Position numbers and translations under genes: made by a program
The notes under the pieces: model-generated
What the model was told of the DNA's origin: nothing
The model's database searches: none
What the model saw: only the letters and a program-made list of their open reading frames with translations
In this document: one piece after another, positions 32,720 to 43,539 of the stretch
How the letters are laid out: each line of letters opens with the position of its first letter
How positions within the stretch are numbered: the first letter of the stretch is position 1
NCBI RefSeq assembly: GCF_030463535.1
Contig: NC_132888.1
Span: 8,413,581-8,477,580, forward strand
Origin: Salminus brasiliensis
Lineage: Eukaryota; Chordata; Actinopteri; Characiformes; Bryconidae
Length of the DNA: 64,000 nucleotides
Direction of reading: 5' to 3'

Positions 32720-32870
32720 TGTGTGTTTTGGTGACATAAATAAAATCTGGCAGGTGTTATTTACATTGTGTCCACATGCCATGATGAATGGACCAATAGA
32801 AATGCTCCAAAATAATAATAATAATTTAGAAAATAATATATATATATACTGTGTGAACATATTATTTATA
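32290..32870. repeat. Tandem amplification of a MITE interior
   Basis: The segment CTGGCAGGTGTTATTTACAT, TGTGTCCACATGCCATGATG, AATGGACCAATAGAAATGC occurs at about 32297, 32448 (partial), 32569 and 32747. Units are separated by AATAAT and (TA)n stretches. The unit matches the interior of the 28440-28659 MITE in reverse orientation (CATCATCACATTTGGACAC, CTATTGGTCCATT). Confidence 0.85.
32655..32716. repeat. (TA)n microsatellite
   Basis: About 30 TA dinucleotides within the tandem MITE array; it also generates spurious repetitive frames. Confidence 0.97.
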
Positions 32871-32889
32871 AGTCTTTCTCACATATTCT

Positions 32890-33085
32890 GAACACTATAT
32901 CATATATATATATATATAATTAATATATATAATTATATATATAATATTAAAAAAATTATATATATATATATAATTAATATATATAATTATATAAAGTATA
33001 TATAATATAGTATATATATATATATAATTATATAAAGTATATATAATATAGTATATATATATATATATATATAATTATATAAAGT
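32890..33085. repeat. TA-rich low-complexity tract
   Basis: Alternating ATATAT and AATTAATATATA blocks, with ATTATATAAAGT recurring near 32985, 33029 and 33072. Marks the boundary before the GC-rich nlk promoter. Confidence 0.9.
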
Positions 33086-33269
33086 CCCTTTACTTCATCA
33101 AGCTACATCAATCAATCAGTTAATCAATTAGTCTGTCAACACTGAACCTGTGTACATTTGTAAAACATCTATTATTAGGCTCCACAGATCAGAACAGATG
33201 ATTTCCTCTCCGTTATGGATCCACACATGATAAAGTTCACCTAACTCTGCTCATCCAGACTTGGCCGCC

Positions 33270-34560
33270 CTTACCCTTCACCCCGGCGCGTCAGCAGCGG
33301 AGCGGTAATTGGCCGGCGGCTGGTGGCAATCATTCTCAGCCCAGTAAGGCCACCACTCAGCGGCGGGCTATAATTGGTCGATTTTCATTAGCGATTCCGT
33401 TGTGCTCCTCTGCCCGATCTGCAGCGGGCAAAGCGGAGCTCCAGCTCGGCCATTTGGGTTGGTTTGTCCCGTCCGCTCCCCCGGCGCTGGCCGGCTCTCT
33501 CTCTCGCCGTAATGGCGTCCGTTTCACAGGCAACAGGCCCCACTTTGTTTTGCTGGGGTCGCCCGTCTCCGCCCCCCGCCGTCGATTGGCTGCGAGCCCG
33601 CGTTCGAGACGCAAGCGCCGCGCTGCGATTGGGCGAGGGTGGCTGGGTCGCAACGCGGTCGGTCGAGACGCCTGTCAATCACGGGCGTCGGGAGGGGGAG
33701 GGAATCGACGGTTGGTCTGAAGAAGCCCAGGCTCGCGTGTCGCCTTAACGTCCAGGCGGCAGCAGCAGCAGCAGCGTCCGGCTCCGCCTGCGCGATTCGC
33801 CCGCTGTGCGCGGAGCTCTGGATGCTTCTTTCCCGGCCCCGTTCCTCCGCTTTCCTTCGGCGGATTAATGCCAGGGCCGCTCGGAGTAACATCACGGTAG
33901 GTTAGCCGCCTCAGCGAGCACACCGCACGCCGGAGTCGATGGAGAAAATAAGTTGACTGGCTCCGGAAGAATTTGTTTTCCTCGCTCCGGGAAGGGGGTG
34001 ATTTTGCTGGTTTCGTCGACGCGATGGGGGCTTGGGGACCGGAGGGGCTTCGGCGGTTTTGACGTTTGGAGAAAGCAGCGAGCGAACACCCACGTTTCGG
34101 AGCGACAGCTTTGCTTTTCGAGTCCCCCCGAAACAGCCCTCGGTTCCGGAGTGAGTGCCTGCCGTCTCTCCATCCACCCAGCCTCTCCTGCTCGGTACGT
34201 GGTGGCTCTACGGCGCTCCATAGCCCAGACGCAGGCATATATGGAGGGGGGGTTGGGTCGGTCCACTTTCGGCCCTGAGAGAGAGTGATTTCAGCCGGCT
34301 AGCGAGCAGTGGCGGTGGCCTTGGGCGAGAATCCAGTCCTAGCTAACTTCTCCAGAGACCCTGCATGCAGCCCCCGGCCGTGGAAGCAGCCCCGGCTCCG
34401 GACCAGCCGATATGGCCAATGTGAAGAAGTCTAAAAGATGAATGTTGCATTCCCCACTTAACCCACATCCAATTTCTTCCTCACAGGCAGGAGATAAAGA
34501 GGGGAGACGAGGGCCTCGGGTTGTTTCGAGCGAGGAGAGCTTCCCTACCTCCACCATGAG
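33270..34560 (+). promoter_or_regulatory. nlk: CpG-rich promoter region of nlk
   Basis: The composition changes sharply from TA-rich to GC/CpG-rich and stays so until the leader. Four inverted CCAAT boxes (ATTGG) lie at 33308, 33373, 33585 and 33628 within 325 bp, a typical NF-Y arrangement at TATA-less CpG promoters. The start site cannot be fixed from sequence. Open frames of 100-187 codons on both strands here are by-products of high GC. Confidence 0.7.
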
Positions 34561-35057
34561 GGAGGTTTAAGGCCGTACAGGGTCTCCGGACTGAGGGGGG
34601 AGTGGGATTTGTGTTAGTCACATCATCATTTTCTTTCTTTTTTTATTTGTTATCATTTGCTTTGGCCTTTCTGAATGTGCACAGTTGTGATTGTGGTCTG
34701 CTTTTGGAAAATTTTCTGGTGCCTGGCCAGAAGAGAGCAGATTTCCCAGAAGTAGGTCAGATCATATGGAAGATAAAGCCTAGGGTTGTCGGCTCCATGA
34801 GAGCTCGTGCACCCATGTTAACCCATGTTGATCTGTTCCAAGCACTTCTGTTTGGGTTTCGATATGTCCGTTGGATAGACGGCACGCCAATGATCTACCT
34901 ATCTCGGCAGCCTCCCATCTCTTCGCCTGTTTGATCTCTTTGGAGACCCCATCTTCGCTCGTGCCCCCTTCGCTTTTGTTTTTCTCGATTTATTTATTTA
35001 TTTATTTATTTTTTCCGGTTCCTCTCGCCTCCCCTCTCTAACTTCTGGCTTGAGTGA
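34561..35057 (+). other. nlk: Probable nlk 5' leader
   Basis: Directly upstream of the nlk start codon. Contains a T-rich stretch (34625-34660) and (TTTA)n followed by a pyrimidine-rich run ending just before the ATG (34985-35045). The run could mask a leader intron acceptor, but no clean one is visible. Upstream ATGs are present. Confidence 0.5.
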
Positions 35058-35518
35058 ATGGCTCTTTGCGGGACGACGGCGACCAATGCCGCAAAAATGA
35101 TGGCCGCGTACGGTGGCGGCGCTTCGGCCGTGGCGGCCCATCACCCTCACCACCACCACCAGCTGCCGCACCTTCCGCCTCCTCACCTGCACCATCACCA
35201 TCACCCAGGCCAGCACCACCTGCAGCACCCTGGCTCGGCTGCGGCCGTGCACCCCGTGCAGCAGCAGCACGCCTCGGCTGCGGCCGCGGCGGCCGCCGTC
35301 ATGCTGAACCCGAGCCAGCAGCAGCCGTACTTCCCATCGCCCGCTCCCGGACAAGCCCCCGGCCCGGCGGCCGCCGCGGCCCCAGCGCAGGTCCAGGCGG
35401 CGGCGGCTGCGGCTGTCAAGGCCCACCATCACCACCACCAGCACGCTCACCACTTGCAGCAGCAGCTGGACATCGAGCCGGACAGGCCTATTGGGTACGG
35501 AGCGTTCGGTGTGGTCTG
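35058..35518 (+). CDS. nlk: nlk (nlk2-type) Nemo-like kinase, first coding exon
   Basis: Encodes the first 153 residues plus two bases of Nemo-like kinase, a proline-directed, MAPK-related Ser/Thr kinase that phosphorylates TCF/LEF, Notch intracellular domain and FOXO factors and restrains Wnt signalling. It acts in nucleus and cytoplasm. The start MALCGTTATNAAKMMAAY parallels the vertebrate N-terminus. Then come a His-rich stretch with PHLPPPHLHHHHHP, Ala-rich runs, MLNPSQQQPYFPSPAPGQ (from residue 82) and QQLDIEPDRPIGYGAFGVVW. The glycine loop GYGAFG occupies residues 146-151 and begins the kinase domain. The donor is TG|GTGAGT at 35519, phase 2, at the same W codon where the human exon ends. 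The catalytic lysine and all later domains lie outside this window; the human protein has 527 residues. Confidence 0.97.
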
Positions 35519-35714
35519 GTGAGTGTCAGCCTGTCCTGTTGAAGCAGGTTCCTTTGCTTTAACCTCCTGAGCTCTGTGGCAGGGGTGTCAGGTTCGAGTC
35601 TTGGAGGGCCACAGCACTGCAGAGTTCGGGACTCTTGAGCACTGTAGGGTCTGTGTTTGAGGCCTTTCTTCAGTTTTTAATAATTTGGACGACTCTCTAA
35701 AAAATAAAGTTATC

Positions 35715-36050
35715 TAAGAGGGTTCTTTCTGCAGTTTTATTGAAGAAACACTTGTGGTTCCGTCTTGGTTTTGGTGCTTAAGCAAGTCCCAGTCTGTCCA
35801 CACATTGCTGCATCGCTGAGTTGTGTAAAACCATCTGGGAGGTCCATGAGAATCGCTGCTGCGGGACCTTTCCATATATTATTCTATAGAGAACCTTTCA
35901 GGCCTTGAAGAACCCTTTTCAAAGTTTAGGGAACCTCCACAGATTGCAAAAGTTCAAAGCAAGTTCACCCTCACCTCATCTCTATTTAAAACATGGTTCT
36001 TTAGGGAACCAAACATGGTTCTTCAATCTTCTTTGGCAGCACATTTGGCT
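35715..36050. repeat. GGTTCTT-type repeat copy
   Basis: GAGGGTTCTTTCTGCAG, AGAGAACCTTTCAGG, GAAGAACCCTTTTC and ATGGTTCTTTAGGGAACC. Related to the tandem array at 11933-13612. Confidence 0.6.
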
Positions 36051-37689
36051 TCAAGAGTGTAGTTTCTGAATATTATGAGACGAGTGAGTCCAGAGCGTTA
36101 GAAGATTCCAGCACCACCAGAACTAATCTCAGGGGCCGTCTTGACCCTCCACGACCTGAAGTTGACACCCTTGCTGTTGGCTTAATGTTCAGTTATTAAC
36201 CATAAGGCTTATCACTCAGTAACTCATATGAATTGCTTAGTAACGGCTGCAAGACTAGGGGAGATTAAGCCGTTAAAACCTGCACCTGCTGACTTGAGCT
36301 GCAATCACAACCATCTCCCACCTGATTCATTCATTAGGTTTGAGGGCGAAATCTGCTGGACGTTGGATCTTTAGAAGGAGGGTTTTTAACCTCTGCTCCA
36401 AGACATGGCTATAAGTGTGATTATTAGAGTGAGGAATGTCAGGCTGGACCTGCTGGTGGCTTATTTGGAGTATCAGGGGTTAAGAGACTGCTTGAGTCAT
36501 GTGAACCTCTACCTGGTGGATCTTCTTGACTGGTGGTTTCCACATGACAGCTGTTGGGCATCTCCTTTTTTTCCCCCCCTCTCACCGAAAAATCTTGTTG
36601 AAATCTGTCTGCTGGTTTCACACCAGCTTCTGGGAGCCATGGGGACGGCTGACGTCCCCGCATCTGTCAGGCTTGCCACGGCAGTGACGGTAGGAACAGG
36701 GGAGAGCTTTTTGGCACAAAGCACCTCTCTAAGGGAACATCACCCTACTTAAGAGATAAGCTGACATAAAGAGTCAGGATTTAGGCCCTGTCACTTTTAG
36801 TTCCTATGTCTGAAGCTCGAGTTCTTAACCTGTGGATTTTTGGATGCTTGCTTTGGTCTCTTTTCCTCTTCAGGTGCAGGCATGGCACTCTGGAACGAAA
36901 ATGATTAATCAGTCAGAGGCTTTTGATGTGTCGTTGCTCAGCCAGCCAGTCGTTAGACCACACGCCTTGCTCCGTGATCAACTTTTATAGTTCTGTAAGC
37001 GCTCTGTAAGGAAATAAATTGTGGTTGGCAGCGGCTAGGCTGACGACCGAGACGTCAGGTATACAAAGCTGACTTGTGTCATCTCCAGAGGAAGACGACT
37101 TGAGGTTTGCAGCAATATCCTTTTGAATAAACATCCTATTGTCACCCAGATGATTCAGCCTTGTGCTTTTCTGAAACGTTAGGCAGGAGAATTGGTGAGA
37201 ACTAAGATGACGGAGTTGACCATTATAAAGTAAATACGCTACAATAAGTTCCTATATGAAAGCACTTTCACTTTGGCCTGATGGTTTGTTTCTGAACGTA
37301 AGCGTGGAGACAGAACCAGAACCTGTCACAGCGCGCTAGCACCAAATAACCACTTAAGTAATAGCTTCTCTGTATTATTTGTCCTCTGTATACTGACAGT
37401 CCAGCTTACCGGTTAATTATCAAGTTATCCCGCAGGAAAACACTCCAGCCAGAAGTTTCAGAAGAGTCTGAAGCACGTGCCGAAACCTCTCCATTGAGCA
37501 GAAAGCACTAGAAAACTTTAGCTTTTCATGTTTACTTAATAAGGATGACATCTTTGTCCAAAATAACAGCTCTGTACCAGCTGATACTGTTCACTACACC
37601 CTTTAAAAAAGGAGGTTCTTCTTCCAAGAGTTCTGTAGTAAAAGCAATGGTTCGATACACCAGACATCCATAACATTTAGCATTATCTT

Positions 37690-38085
37690 CATCTACAGTA
37701 CCACCTGTCAAGGACTGGGATATACATGTTAGGCAGCAAGTGAACAGTCAGATCTTGGATGGGATGAAGGTGTTACAAGCAGGGAAAATGGGCAAGCGTA
37801 GGAATCTGAGCCACGTTTACAAGAGCCAGATTGTGATAGCTAGACGGCTGGAGGGTCAGAACATCTCCAAAATATCAGACCGGTCTTGTGGGGAGGTGCA
37901 GTGGTCAGTGGCTCCAATAAGTGCTCCAAGACCTGGCTCACTGATGCGATCCATGGAGGATCTGCTGCTAGTGTCTTGGAGCCAGATACCACAGGAGACT
38001 TTCCAAAGTCTTGAGGAGTCTTGTGGTGCCTCAGATGGTCAGATCTTTTGTGGGCAGCACAAGGGACCTTCTCGATATTAGAATA
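37690..38085 (+). pseudogene. Internally deleted Tc1/mariner transposon
   Basis: A single 113-codon frame (37740-38081) joins the N-terminus of a fish Tc1 transposase (QQVNSQILDGMKVLQAGKMG, SQIVIARRLEGQNISKIS; the helix-turn-helix region) directly to its C-terminus (LLLVSWSQIPQETFQSLEES, with SRY-stop at the usual end). The whole DDE catalytic core is missing. Upstream, CACCTGTCAAGGACTGGG is the family's 5' flank. Relatives: 49093-49292 and 56395-56955. Confidence 0.88.
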
Positions 38086-38499
38086 TCAGGCAGAGAGTTA
38101 GGGCTGTTTATGGGATGTGTTGAGCCATGACAGCTATGAAATGACCCTCTAACCTGGTTATATGGTTCTGCTATTAGATAGAGGACTTATTGTAAAGTTT
38201 CTAGACACCAGAAGGGGTCAGAGGTAAGCCTGTTTTTTTTTTTTTCTCTTGGCCAAGAGTTTAGAGATGTCCTCCCCTGTAACAAGATGTACTCTGAAGC
38301 GTAATCTTGGAAACACACCTGCCACCCACCCAGTGAAGTTGTTGAAGGAGGTGCGTTAACCTTTAGAAGTCTGGGTTTTAATGATGCTACTGTTACTTTC
38401 ATGTATTATTCTGATATGGCTATGTAATGGCATAGTTATTAATATGTAATTACGTAGTTATTTAACATTTGTATTTGTTTTAGTGTAGAGAAATGTACC

Positions 38500-38505
38500 A
38501 CACAC

Positions 38506-38549
<44 letters not shown>
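38500..38549. repeat. (CA)n-(TG)n microsatellite
   Basis: ACACACACATG switching to a long (TG)n run, self-complementary at the switch. Confidence 0.95.
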
Positions 38550-38553
<4 letters not shown>

Positions 38554-39009
38554 TTATATATTATTTATATTTACTATTTATTATTGTAACTACTATTTAT
38601 CTATTTCTACAAAACAAGAATGGACACACACCATTAACTCCTCATCAAACTAACAATAATTTATATTATTATAATAATTTAATATATATTTAATATTTAT
38701 AAACACAAATGTGGTGTTGATTGACAGGATTTCTGTGCTTGGGTCCATGATATCAAAATCCATATCAAATGAAACAATGCTTTAGGTTTTATTGCCATAA
38801 TGTCTAAGGGTTACGTTGTGATGGGACGTAACCTCAGTTTTAAGGGCAGTGTTGGTCAGGAGGATCCAGCAAGTGTGTCATAAATACTTGTATTGATGTA
38901 TTTGGTGTTATAAATACTTACATTTCTGAAAATATAGATTATAGATTTTAGAGTTCAAGATCATGGAGGATGTTTATTGACAAGAAAAGACATTGTTGAG
39001 TTTTAGTTT

Positions 39010-39235
39010 GTATTTAATTTACAGCTCTTTTTGTTTCCATGTGGCGTCTTTTTGGTTCTGTAGCTGTAGTTCTGAGTTTCAGCAGCTTGTATAAAGGCGA
39101 GATATTAAGGTTTAGTACCTTTTTACAGAGCAACATGTGCCCCAGTGTGAAATGACTGCATTGTTTCTGAACTGGATTGAAAATGTGAATTTTAAACAGA
39201 TTAAAAAGCCATTTGGTGAAGTTGTAGCTCAATTC
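39010..39235. mobile_element. Dispersed repeat, inverted partner of 42880-43115
   Basis: TTTCAGCAGCTTGTATAAAG, TTTCTGAACTGGATTGAAAA and AAAAAGCCATTTGGTGAAG are the reverse complement of blocks at 42940-43110. A weaker copy is at 45175-45375. Probably a MITE family; termini not defined. Confidence 0.7.
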
Positions 39236-39479
39236 TGAAGACAGTTTGAGAAGTCTAAGGAGTTTGTCAGCTCTAGCGGATTCCTGCCCACTAGTAAAAG
39301 GGAATTCATGGTGGAAGACAACCTCCGAACCAGGATCTCAACCAGCTCCCACTCCTAGTGTGACCCAGTAAGCATTTACCCATCTACCTCGTGTCATTGG
39401 CAATTCACAGTGCTGTCAATCATTGACCTTCTTGAGTGAAATAAAGACTCTTGCTCTTTAGACAGATTCGCTAGTGAAA

Positions 39480-40170
39480 GGTGCATGCAGAGAGGCCACA
39501 GTCTTTCTCTCGCTCTTCCCTTCCCATCACCAGCAGTCACCCTGCCTGCCTGTGCCAGAGGAATCTTAGCCCTGACCTTTCCTCAGAATCGCTTCCTGGT
39601 GCTCATTGTGTGCTTTTAATCTGCGCCGTGTATTTTTAGCCGTCCTCCAGAGGCCTGGACGCAAAGCCAGACTCGTCCAGGGCTTCCTCCCCGGGCCTGT
39701 TGGAGTGGAGCGGGGCCAGGAATATCCCCGCTGCACCCTCGAGATTGAGCCCGAGCTAACACACAGCCACGCTAGCACGCTGCAGTAATGAATGAGGGAT
39801 GCTTGTGTAGGAAGATGCAACGTGGGGGGTTAATGGCCTATGAAACAGTGGCGACAGAAGGAAAGCAAATGAGTATAGAAAGAGAATTTGCGCGAGATTG
39901 GCCTCTTTGTAATTGGCAGAGCCCGGGTTTTGGAGAGCGCACTAAAACGTGGGGAGTGCTCTCTAATGCATGCAGCTGCGAAAGGTTGAGTAAATTGGCT
40001 TTGGCCCTGCTATGGAGAGCGTGTGTGTCATGTGTTTAGCTGCGTGTTCAGTCCAGATGGAGCTGGGCTTTTCAAATTAAAATTCTCTTCCCTGTCTTGG
40101 CCCATTTCAGGCGTACGCTAAGCAGAGATATTAATCTGACCATGCATTTATCACGCAGAGCTGGAACAAC
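39480..40170. other. Non-repetitive intron stretch, candidate regulatory DNA
   Basis: GC-balanced, with few repeat signatures. Contains CCGGGCCTGTTGGAGTGG, a GCATGCAGCTGCGAAAGG E-box-like segment and AAATTAAAATT/ATTAATCTGACC homeodomain-type cores. It stands out from the repeat-laden surroundings. Function is inference only. Confidence 0.3.
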
Positions 40171-40589
40171 AGCAGTTCTGCAGGTTAGCGCTTTAGCAGT
40201 GTGTTTAAAGTTGGGAAGATCGTACAGACAGTAGGGATGCCTTCACATCTATTTTGTTGGATCTGGGCCTTCAAGATTTTCAGTTTGGTCCGACCCAAAA
40301 TAGCAGGTGTGAAAAGTTCCTCAGACCAAAGGAACAAAATTTGAAACGGCAATCAACTGAACTATGGTCTGGTGTGATTGTGACGTGAAAACACTGTTTC
40401 TGGGCGATTTGCACGATTTGGACCAACTACAGGTAGTTAAGGCTGGCTGTCGAAACCCATTGATAAACAATAGAAGAAGAAAAAGAACCAAAAGTCAAAA
40501 GTAACCGTGGTGAAACATGGGGACGATTATACCTGCCGGGGATGATCTAGTTGTTGCATGATGAACTTCCAATTCATTGGGTGAATTGG

Positions 40590-40800
40590 AAGTTGGTCGT
40601 GGGGGGGAAAGACCACCCACCAAATTGACAACATGCAGATGTCAGATGCTAACCCTCCTACAAATGATTCAGGGTCATGTAGATGTTGTAAAGTTGGGGA
40701 AACCAAAAGTGACCAGATCAAATGTTTACATTGGGACTTTATGTTTATGTTTACATTGGACCTTAGTCTGGACTTTCAGGTGTGAAAATGCTGTAACTAC
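40590..40800. repeat. Segmental duplication, copy 1 (partner 42250-42440)
   Basis: AAAGACCACCCACCAAATTG, ATGATTCAGGGTCATGTAGA, TGTTGTAAAGTTGGGGAAAC and GACTTTCAGGTGTGAAAATG occur in the same order and strand at 42250-42440 with high identity. Confidence 0.88.
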
Positions 40801-41249
40801 ACTATACTACTATACTACTATACTACTGAAATATATATATATATATATATTTTATAGGTATATAGGTATGTGTGTGTGTGTTTGTTTATATATGTGTGTA
40901 CATGGTGCCCAGAACTTTCAGGGTGCAATAGCGCCAATATTAACCACCTAAATATGCATTAGCCAGTATTATTTGTGCTCTGTATATGAACAGTTCAGTT
41001 CAGCAGTTCGTTATCAAGTTATTCAGGTGTCTTTTTAGAAAGAGAAGTGGTGCACCTCTTCAGCTAGACATTGGAGTCTGAAGTTCTTGCTTAAGCTGGG
41101 CTTTCCATTGTAAAAACAGCTTGACTGACATAATACTTTAGTCTAAAAGTCCTGTGTTTAACATATGCCAGCATGCATACCTAATCACTGCACCCTTAAA
41201 ACGAGGATTCTTTAAAAGCTCTCGCTTTGCATATATTCAGCTGCTTTGC

Positions 41250-41663
41250 ACAGATGTGCATACAGACACAGCTTGCCTAGTCCCTGTAGAGAAGTACAGC
41301 CAATAGATTAGGACGCTCTGGAACAGATAAACATGACCCTATTGGCACTATGCCTAATGCCTAGCAAGAGCTAGAGGGGGTATAAAGGCCCCCAGCATTG
41401 AGCTGGGGAGCAGTGGAAGAACTGTGTTCTGTGGAATTCTGATCTGGTCGGTGCTCCATCATTGGAGTTGTGGATGAGGTGGGGTGGTGATTGTTGAATG
41501 CAATCAAACCCTCACAGCAATGCTCCTCCGAAATCTAATAGCAGGCCTTCTTTCCTGGACAGTAGAGACAGTTTCTCTGACAAATGCAGGAGAGACTCCC
41601 CTGATTTTGGAGGAAGCAATGCCTCAATGAGCAGGTGTCCCAATACTTTTGTCTATAAAGTGT
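41250..41663 (-). mobile_element. Tc1/mariner-derived MITE
   Basis: CTAGTCCCTGTAGAGAAGTA at one end and GCAGGTGTCCCAATACTTTT at the other, with the family interior between. Opposite orientation to 62128-62620. Confidence 0.82.
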
Positions 41664-41772
41664 GTGTGTGCGTGTGTATATTTAGCACCATGACTACATA
41701 TTCTATTACATAATTTACCTGGTTATATGGAGAACCTATTGTTCTGCTGGTAAGCGCTTTAACAGTGTGTGT

Positions 41773-41773
<1 letters not shown>

Positions 41774-41804
<31 letters not shown>
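41774..41804. repeat. (CA)n microsatellite
   Basis: About 15 CA dinucleotides. Confidence 0.95.
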
Positions 41805-41807
<3 letters not shown>

Positions 41808-42137
41808 CACCTGAACCTTTCACAGACGGAATATAGAAAAGATTGTGCATGCAGTGTAGATTAATTTGATGGCATAACTTTATTACTTTACTTTCCCTCA
41901 GAAAGGAAATTAAAGTATGGAAGAAATATGAAGTAATCAACACTTTATGTAAAATGGGCACTTTTGATACGCGTCTCTGGCATCTTCTAGCCAGCAGGAA
42001 ATTAAGTGAGACACTGCAGCTCTGTTGAAATAGAAGGAAATGGCAATTTCTGTAGCGGAATTGAATAAGAAGCACAAATGACTTCTATAACCGAGGAGTG
42101 AAAAAGGTTGAGCTGGAATTGTGTGTTTTTAAAGGCA

Positions 42138-42572
42138 GTGACTTTTGAGGCAGTATTCAAGCAGATGCTTAATAAACACTTGTACTGAGGTGCTTGGTGT
42201 TGTTATAAATGCTTATTATTCGGAAAAGATAGAGTTCTGAATTATGCAGGGTTGGTGGTGAGGGTAAAGACCACCCACCAAATTGACAACATGCTGATGT
42301 CAGATGCCCAGATACCCTCCTACAAATGATTCAGGGTCATGTAGATGTTGTAAAGTTGGGGAAACCAAACCCAATCAGATCAAATGTTTACATTGGGACC
42401 TTAGTCTAGACTTTCAGGTGTGAAAATGTAAAGTACGCTATAACTGATATTTTATATATATATATATATATATCTCAGTGACTTTTGAGGCAGTATTCAA
42501 GCAGATGCTTAATAAACACTTGTTGTACTGAGGTGCTTGGTGTTGTTATAAATGCTTATTATTCTGAAAAGA
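42138..42572. repeat. Nested direct duplications around 42.1-42.6 kb
   Basis: 42138-42232 and 42477-42572 are near-identical (CAGTGACTTTTGAGGCAGTA, GCAGATGCTTAATAAACACT). Between them lies 42250-42440, the second copy of the 40590-40800 segment, which ends in (TA)n. A diverged relative of the outer repeat is at 38840-38930. Confidence 0.88.
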
Positions 42573-42879
42573 TAGTTATACAGGGCTTTATTTACAGGAA
42601 AGCAGGGGGTTATGAAGATGCTCCGTGTTCTCCAGAGCCTTAAAATCAGATGTAAGACTTGAGAAGAATTATTACCATCATTTGTTGCTATTTATAGGAG
42701 AATTACTTTACTTTATACTTTAGCTTTACATTTAATGTAATGTAACAGTAATTTGTTTAAACATAGGTGATTTTGGACCATTCCTAAATTGTGACGCAGA
42801 ACCTATGATATTTCCTATTCCAATTAGGATATAATAAGCTTAAAAGAGCAGCATTTACAGGTTGAGTAACTGCACATTT

Positions 42880-43115
42880 GAAAAGTTGCAGAGCTATGAA
42901 AAAATAAAAATTGCCACAATGCAGAAACACCTGCAAGAAGGGAAGCATAATCTTGCTAAGCTTCACCAAACGGCTTTTTAATCTGTGCTTAAAATTCACA
43001 TTTTCAATCCAGTTCAGAAACAATGCCTTAATTTCACATTCAGGTTCATGTTTCTCTGTAAAAAAAGGTACTAAACCTCAATATCTGGCTTTTATACAAG
43101 CTGCTGAAACTCAAA
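42880..43115. mobile_element. Dispersed repeat, inverted partner of 39010-39235
   Basis: CTTCACCAAACGGCTTTTTA, TTTTCAATCCAGTTCAGAAA and TTTATACAAGCTGCTGAAAC. See 39010-39235. Confidence 0.7.
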
Positions 43116-43179
43116 ATTGTAAAAATTAATAAAAATAACAGTATAAAAGGCAGCAGTTAGGTTTGAAATATGTAAACAT

Positions 43180-43394
43180 GGTTGGTGTGGCGCAACAGGT
43201 AACACCACCATCTGCCAGTGAGCTACCACACCATGTGGGAGATGGACAACTCGATTCCCGGTCTGGGTGACTATACTGCGCTACACTAATAAGAGTCCTT
43301 GGGCAAGACTCCTAACACTACTTTGGCCCACATCTGTAATACGAGTATCCTTGTAAGTCGCTCTGGATAAGCTAAATACCATAAATGTAAATAA
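43180..43394 (+). mobile_element. tRNA-derived SINE, intact copy
   Basis: Head GGTTGGTGTGGCGCAACAGG (A-box-like) and ACAACTCGATTCCCGGTC (B-box-like), then GTGACTATACTGCGCTACAC, CTTGGGCAAGACTCCTAAC and the L2-type tail CCTTGTAAGTCGCTCTGG ending in AAATGTAAATAAT. Same family as the interrupted copy at 25383-25848. Confidence 0.88.
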
Positions 43395-43539
43395 TAAAAA
43401 AAAAAGACAAATGGGGATACAAGGTTTTATTCAGACGGTAACAATAACCAGACCTTAATGATTGTAGTAAACAATTAATAGTTTAATATTGCATCAAAAT
43501 AATATCGTACAAGACGTTGAATTTACAGTAATGTAAAAA

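Noticed and set aside
32585..32860. 91-codon frame with YIYIYI repeats
   Set aside because: Translation of the (TA)n microsatellite inside a tandem repeat.
33357..34288. Many 70-187-codon frames on both strands upstream of nlk
   Set aside because: High GC suppresses stop codons. The frames overlap on both strands and none resembles a known family; the region is a CpG promoter and leader.
34998..35542. Long frames antisense to and out of frame with nlk exon 1
   Set aside because: Shadows of the low-complexity GC-rich exon. Only the frame beginning at 35058 matches Nemo-like kinase.
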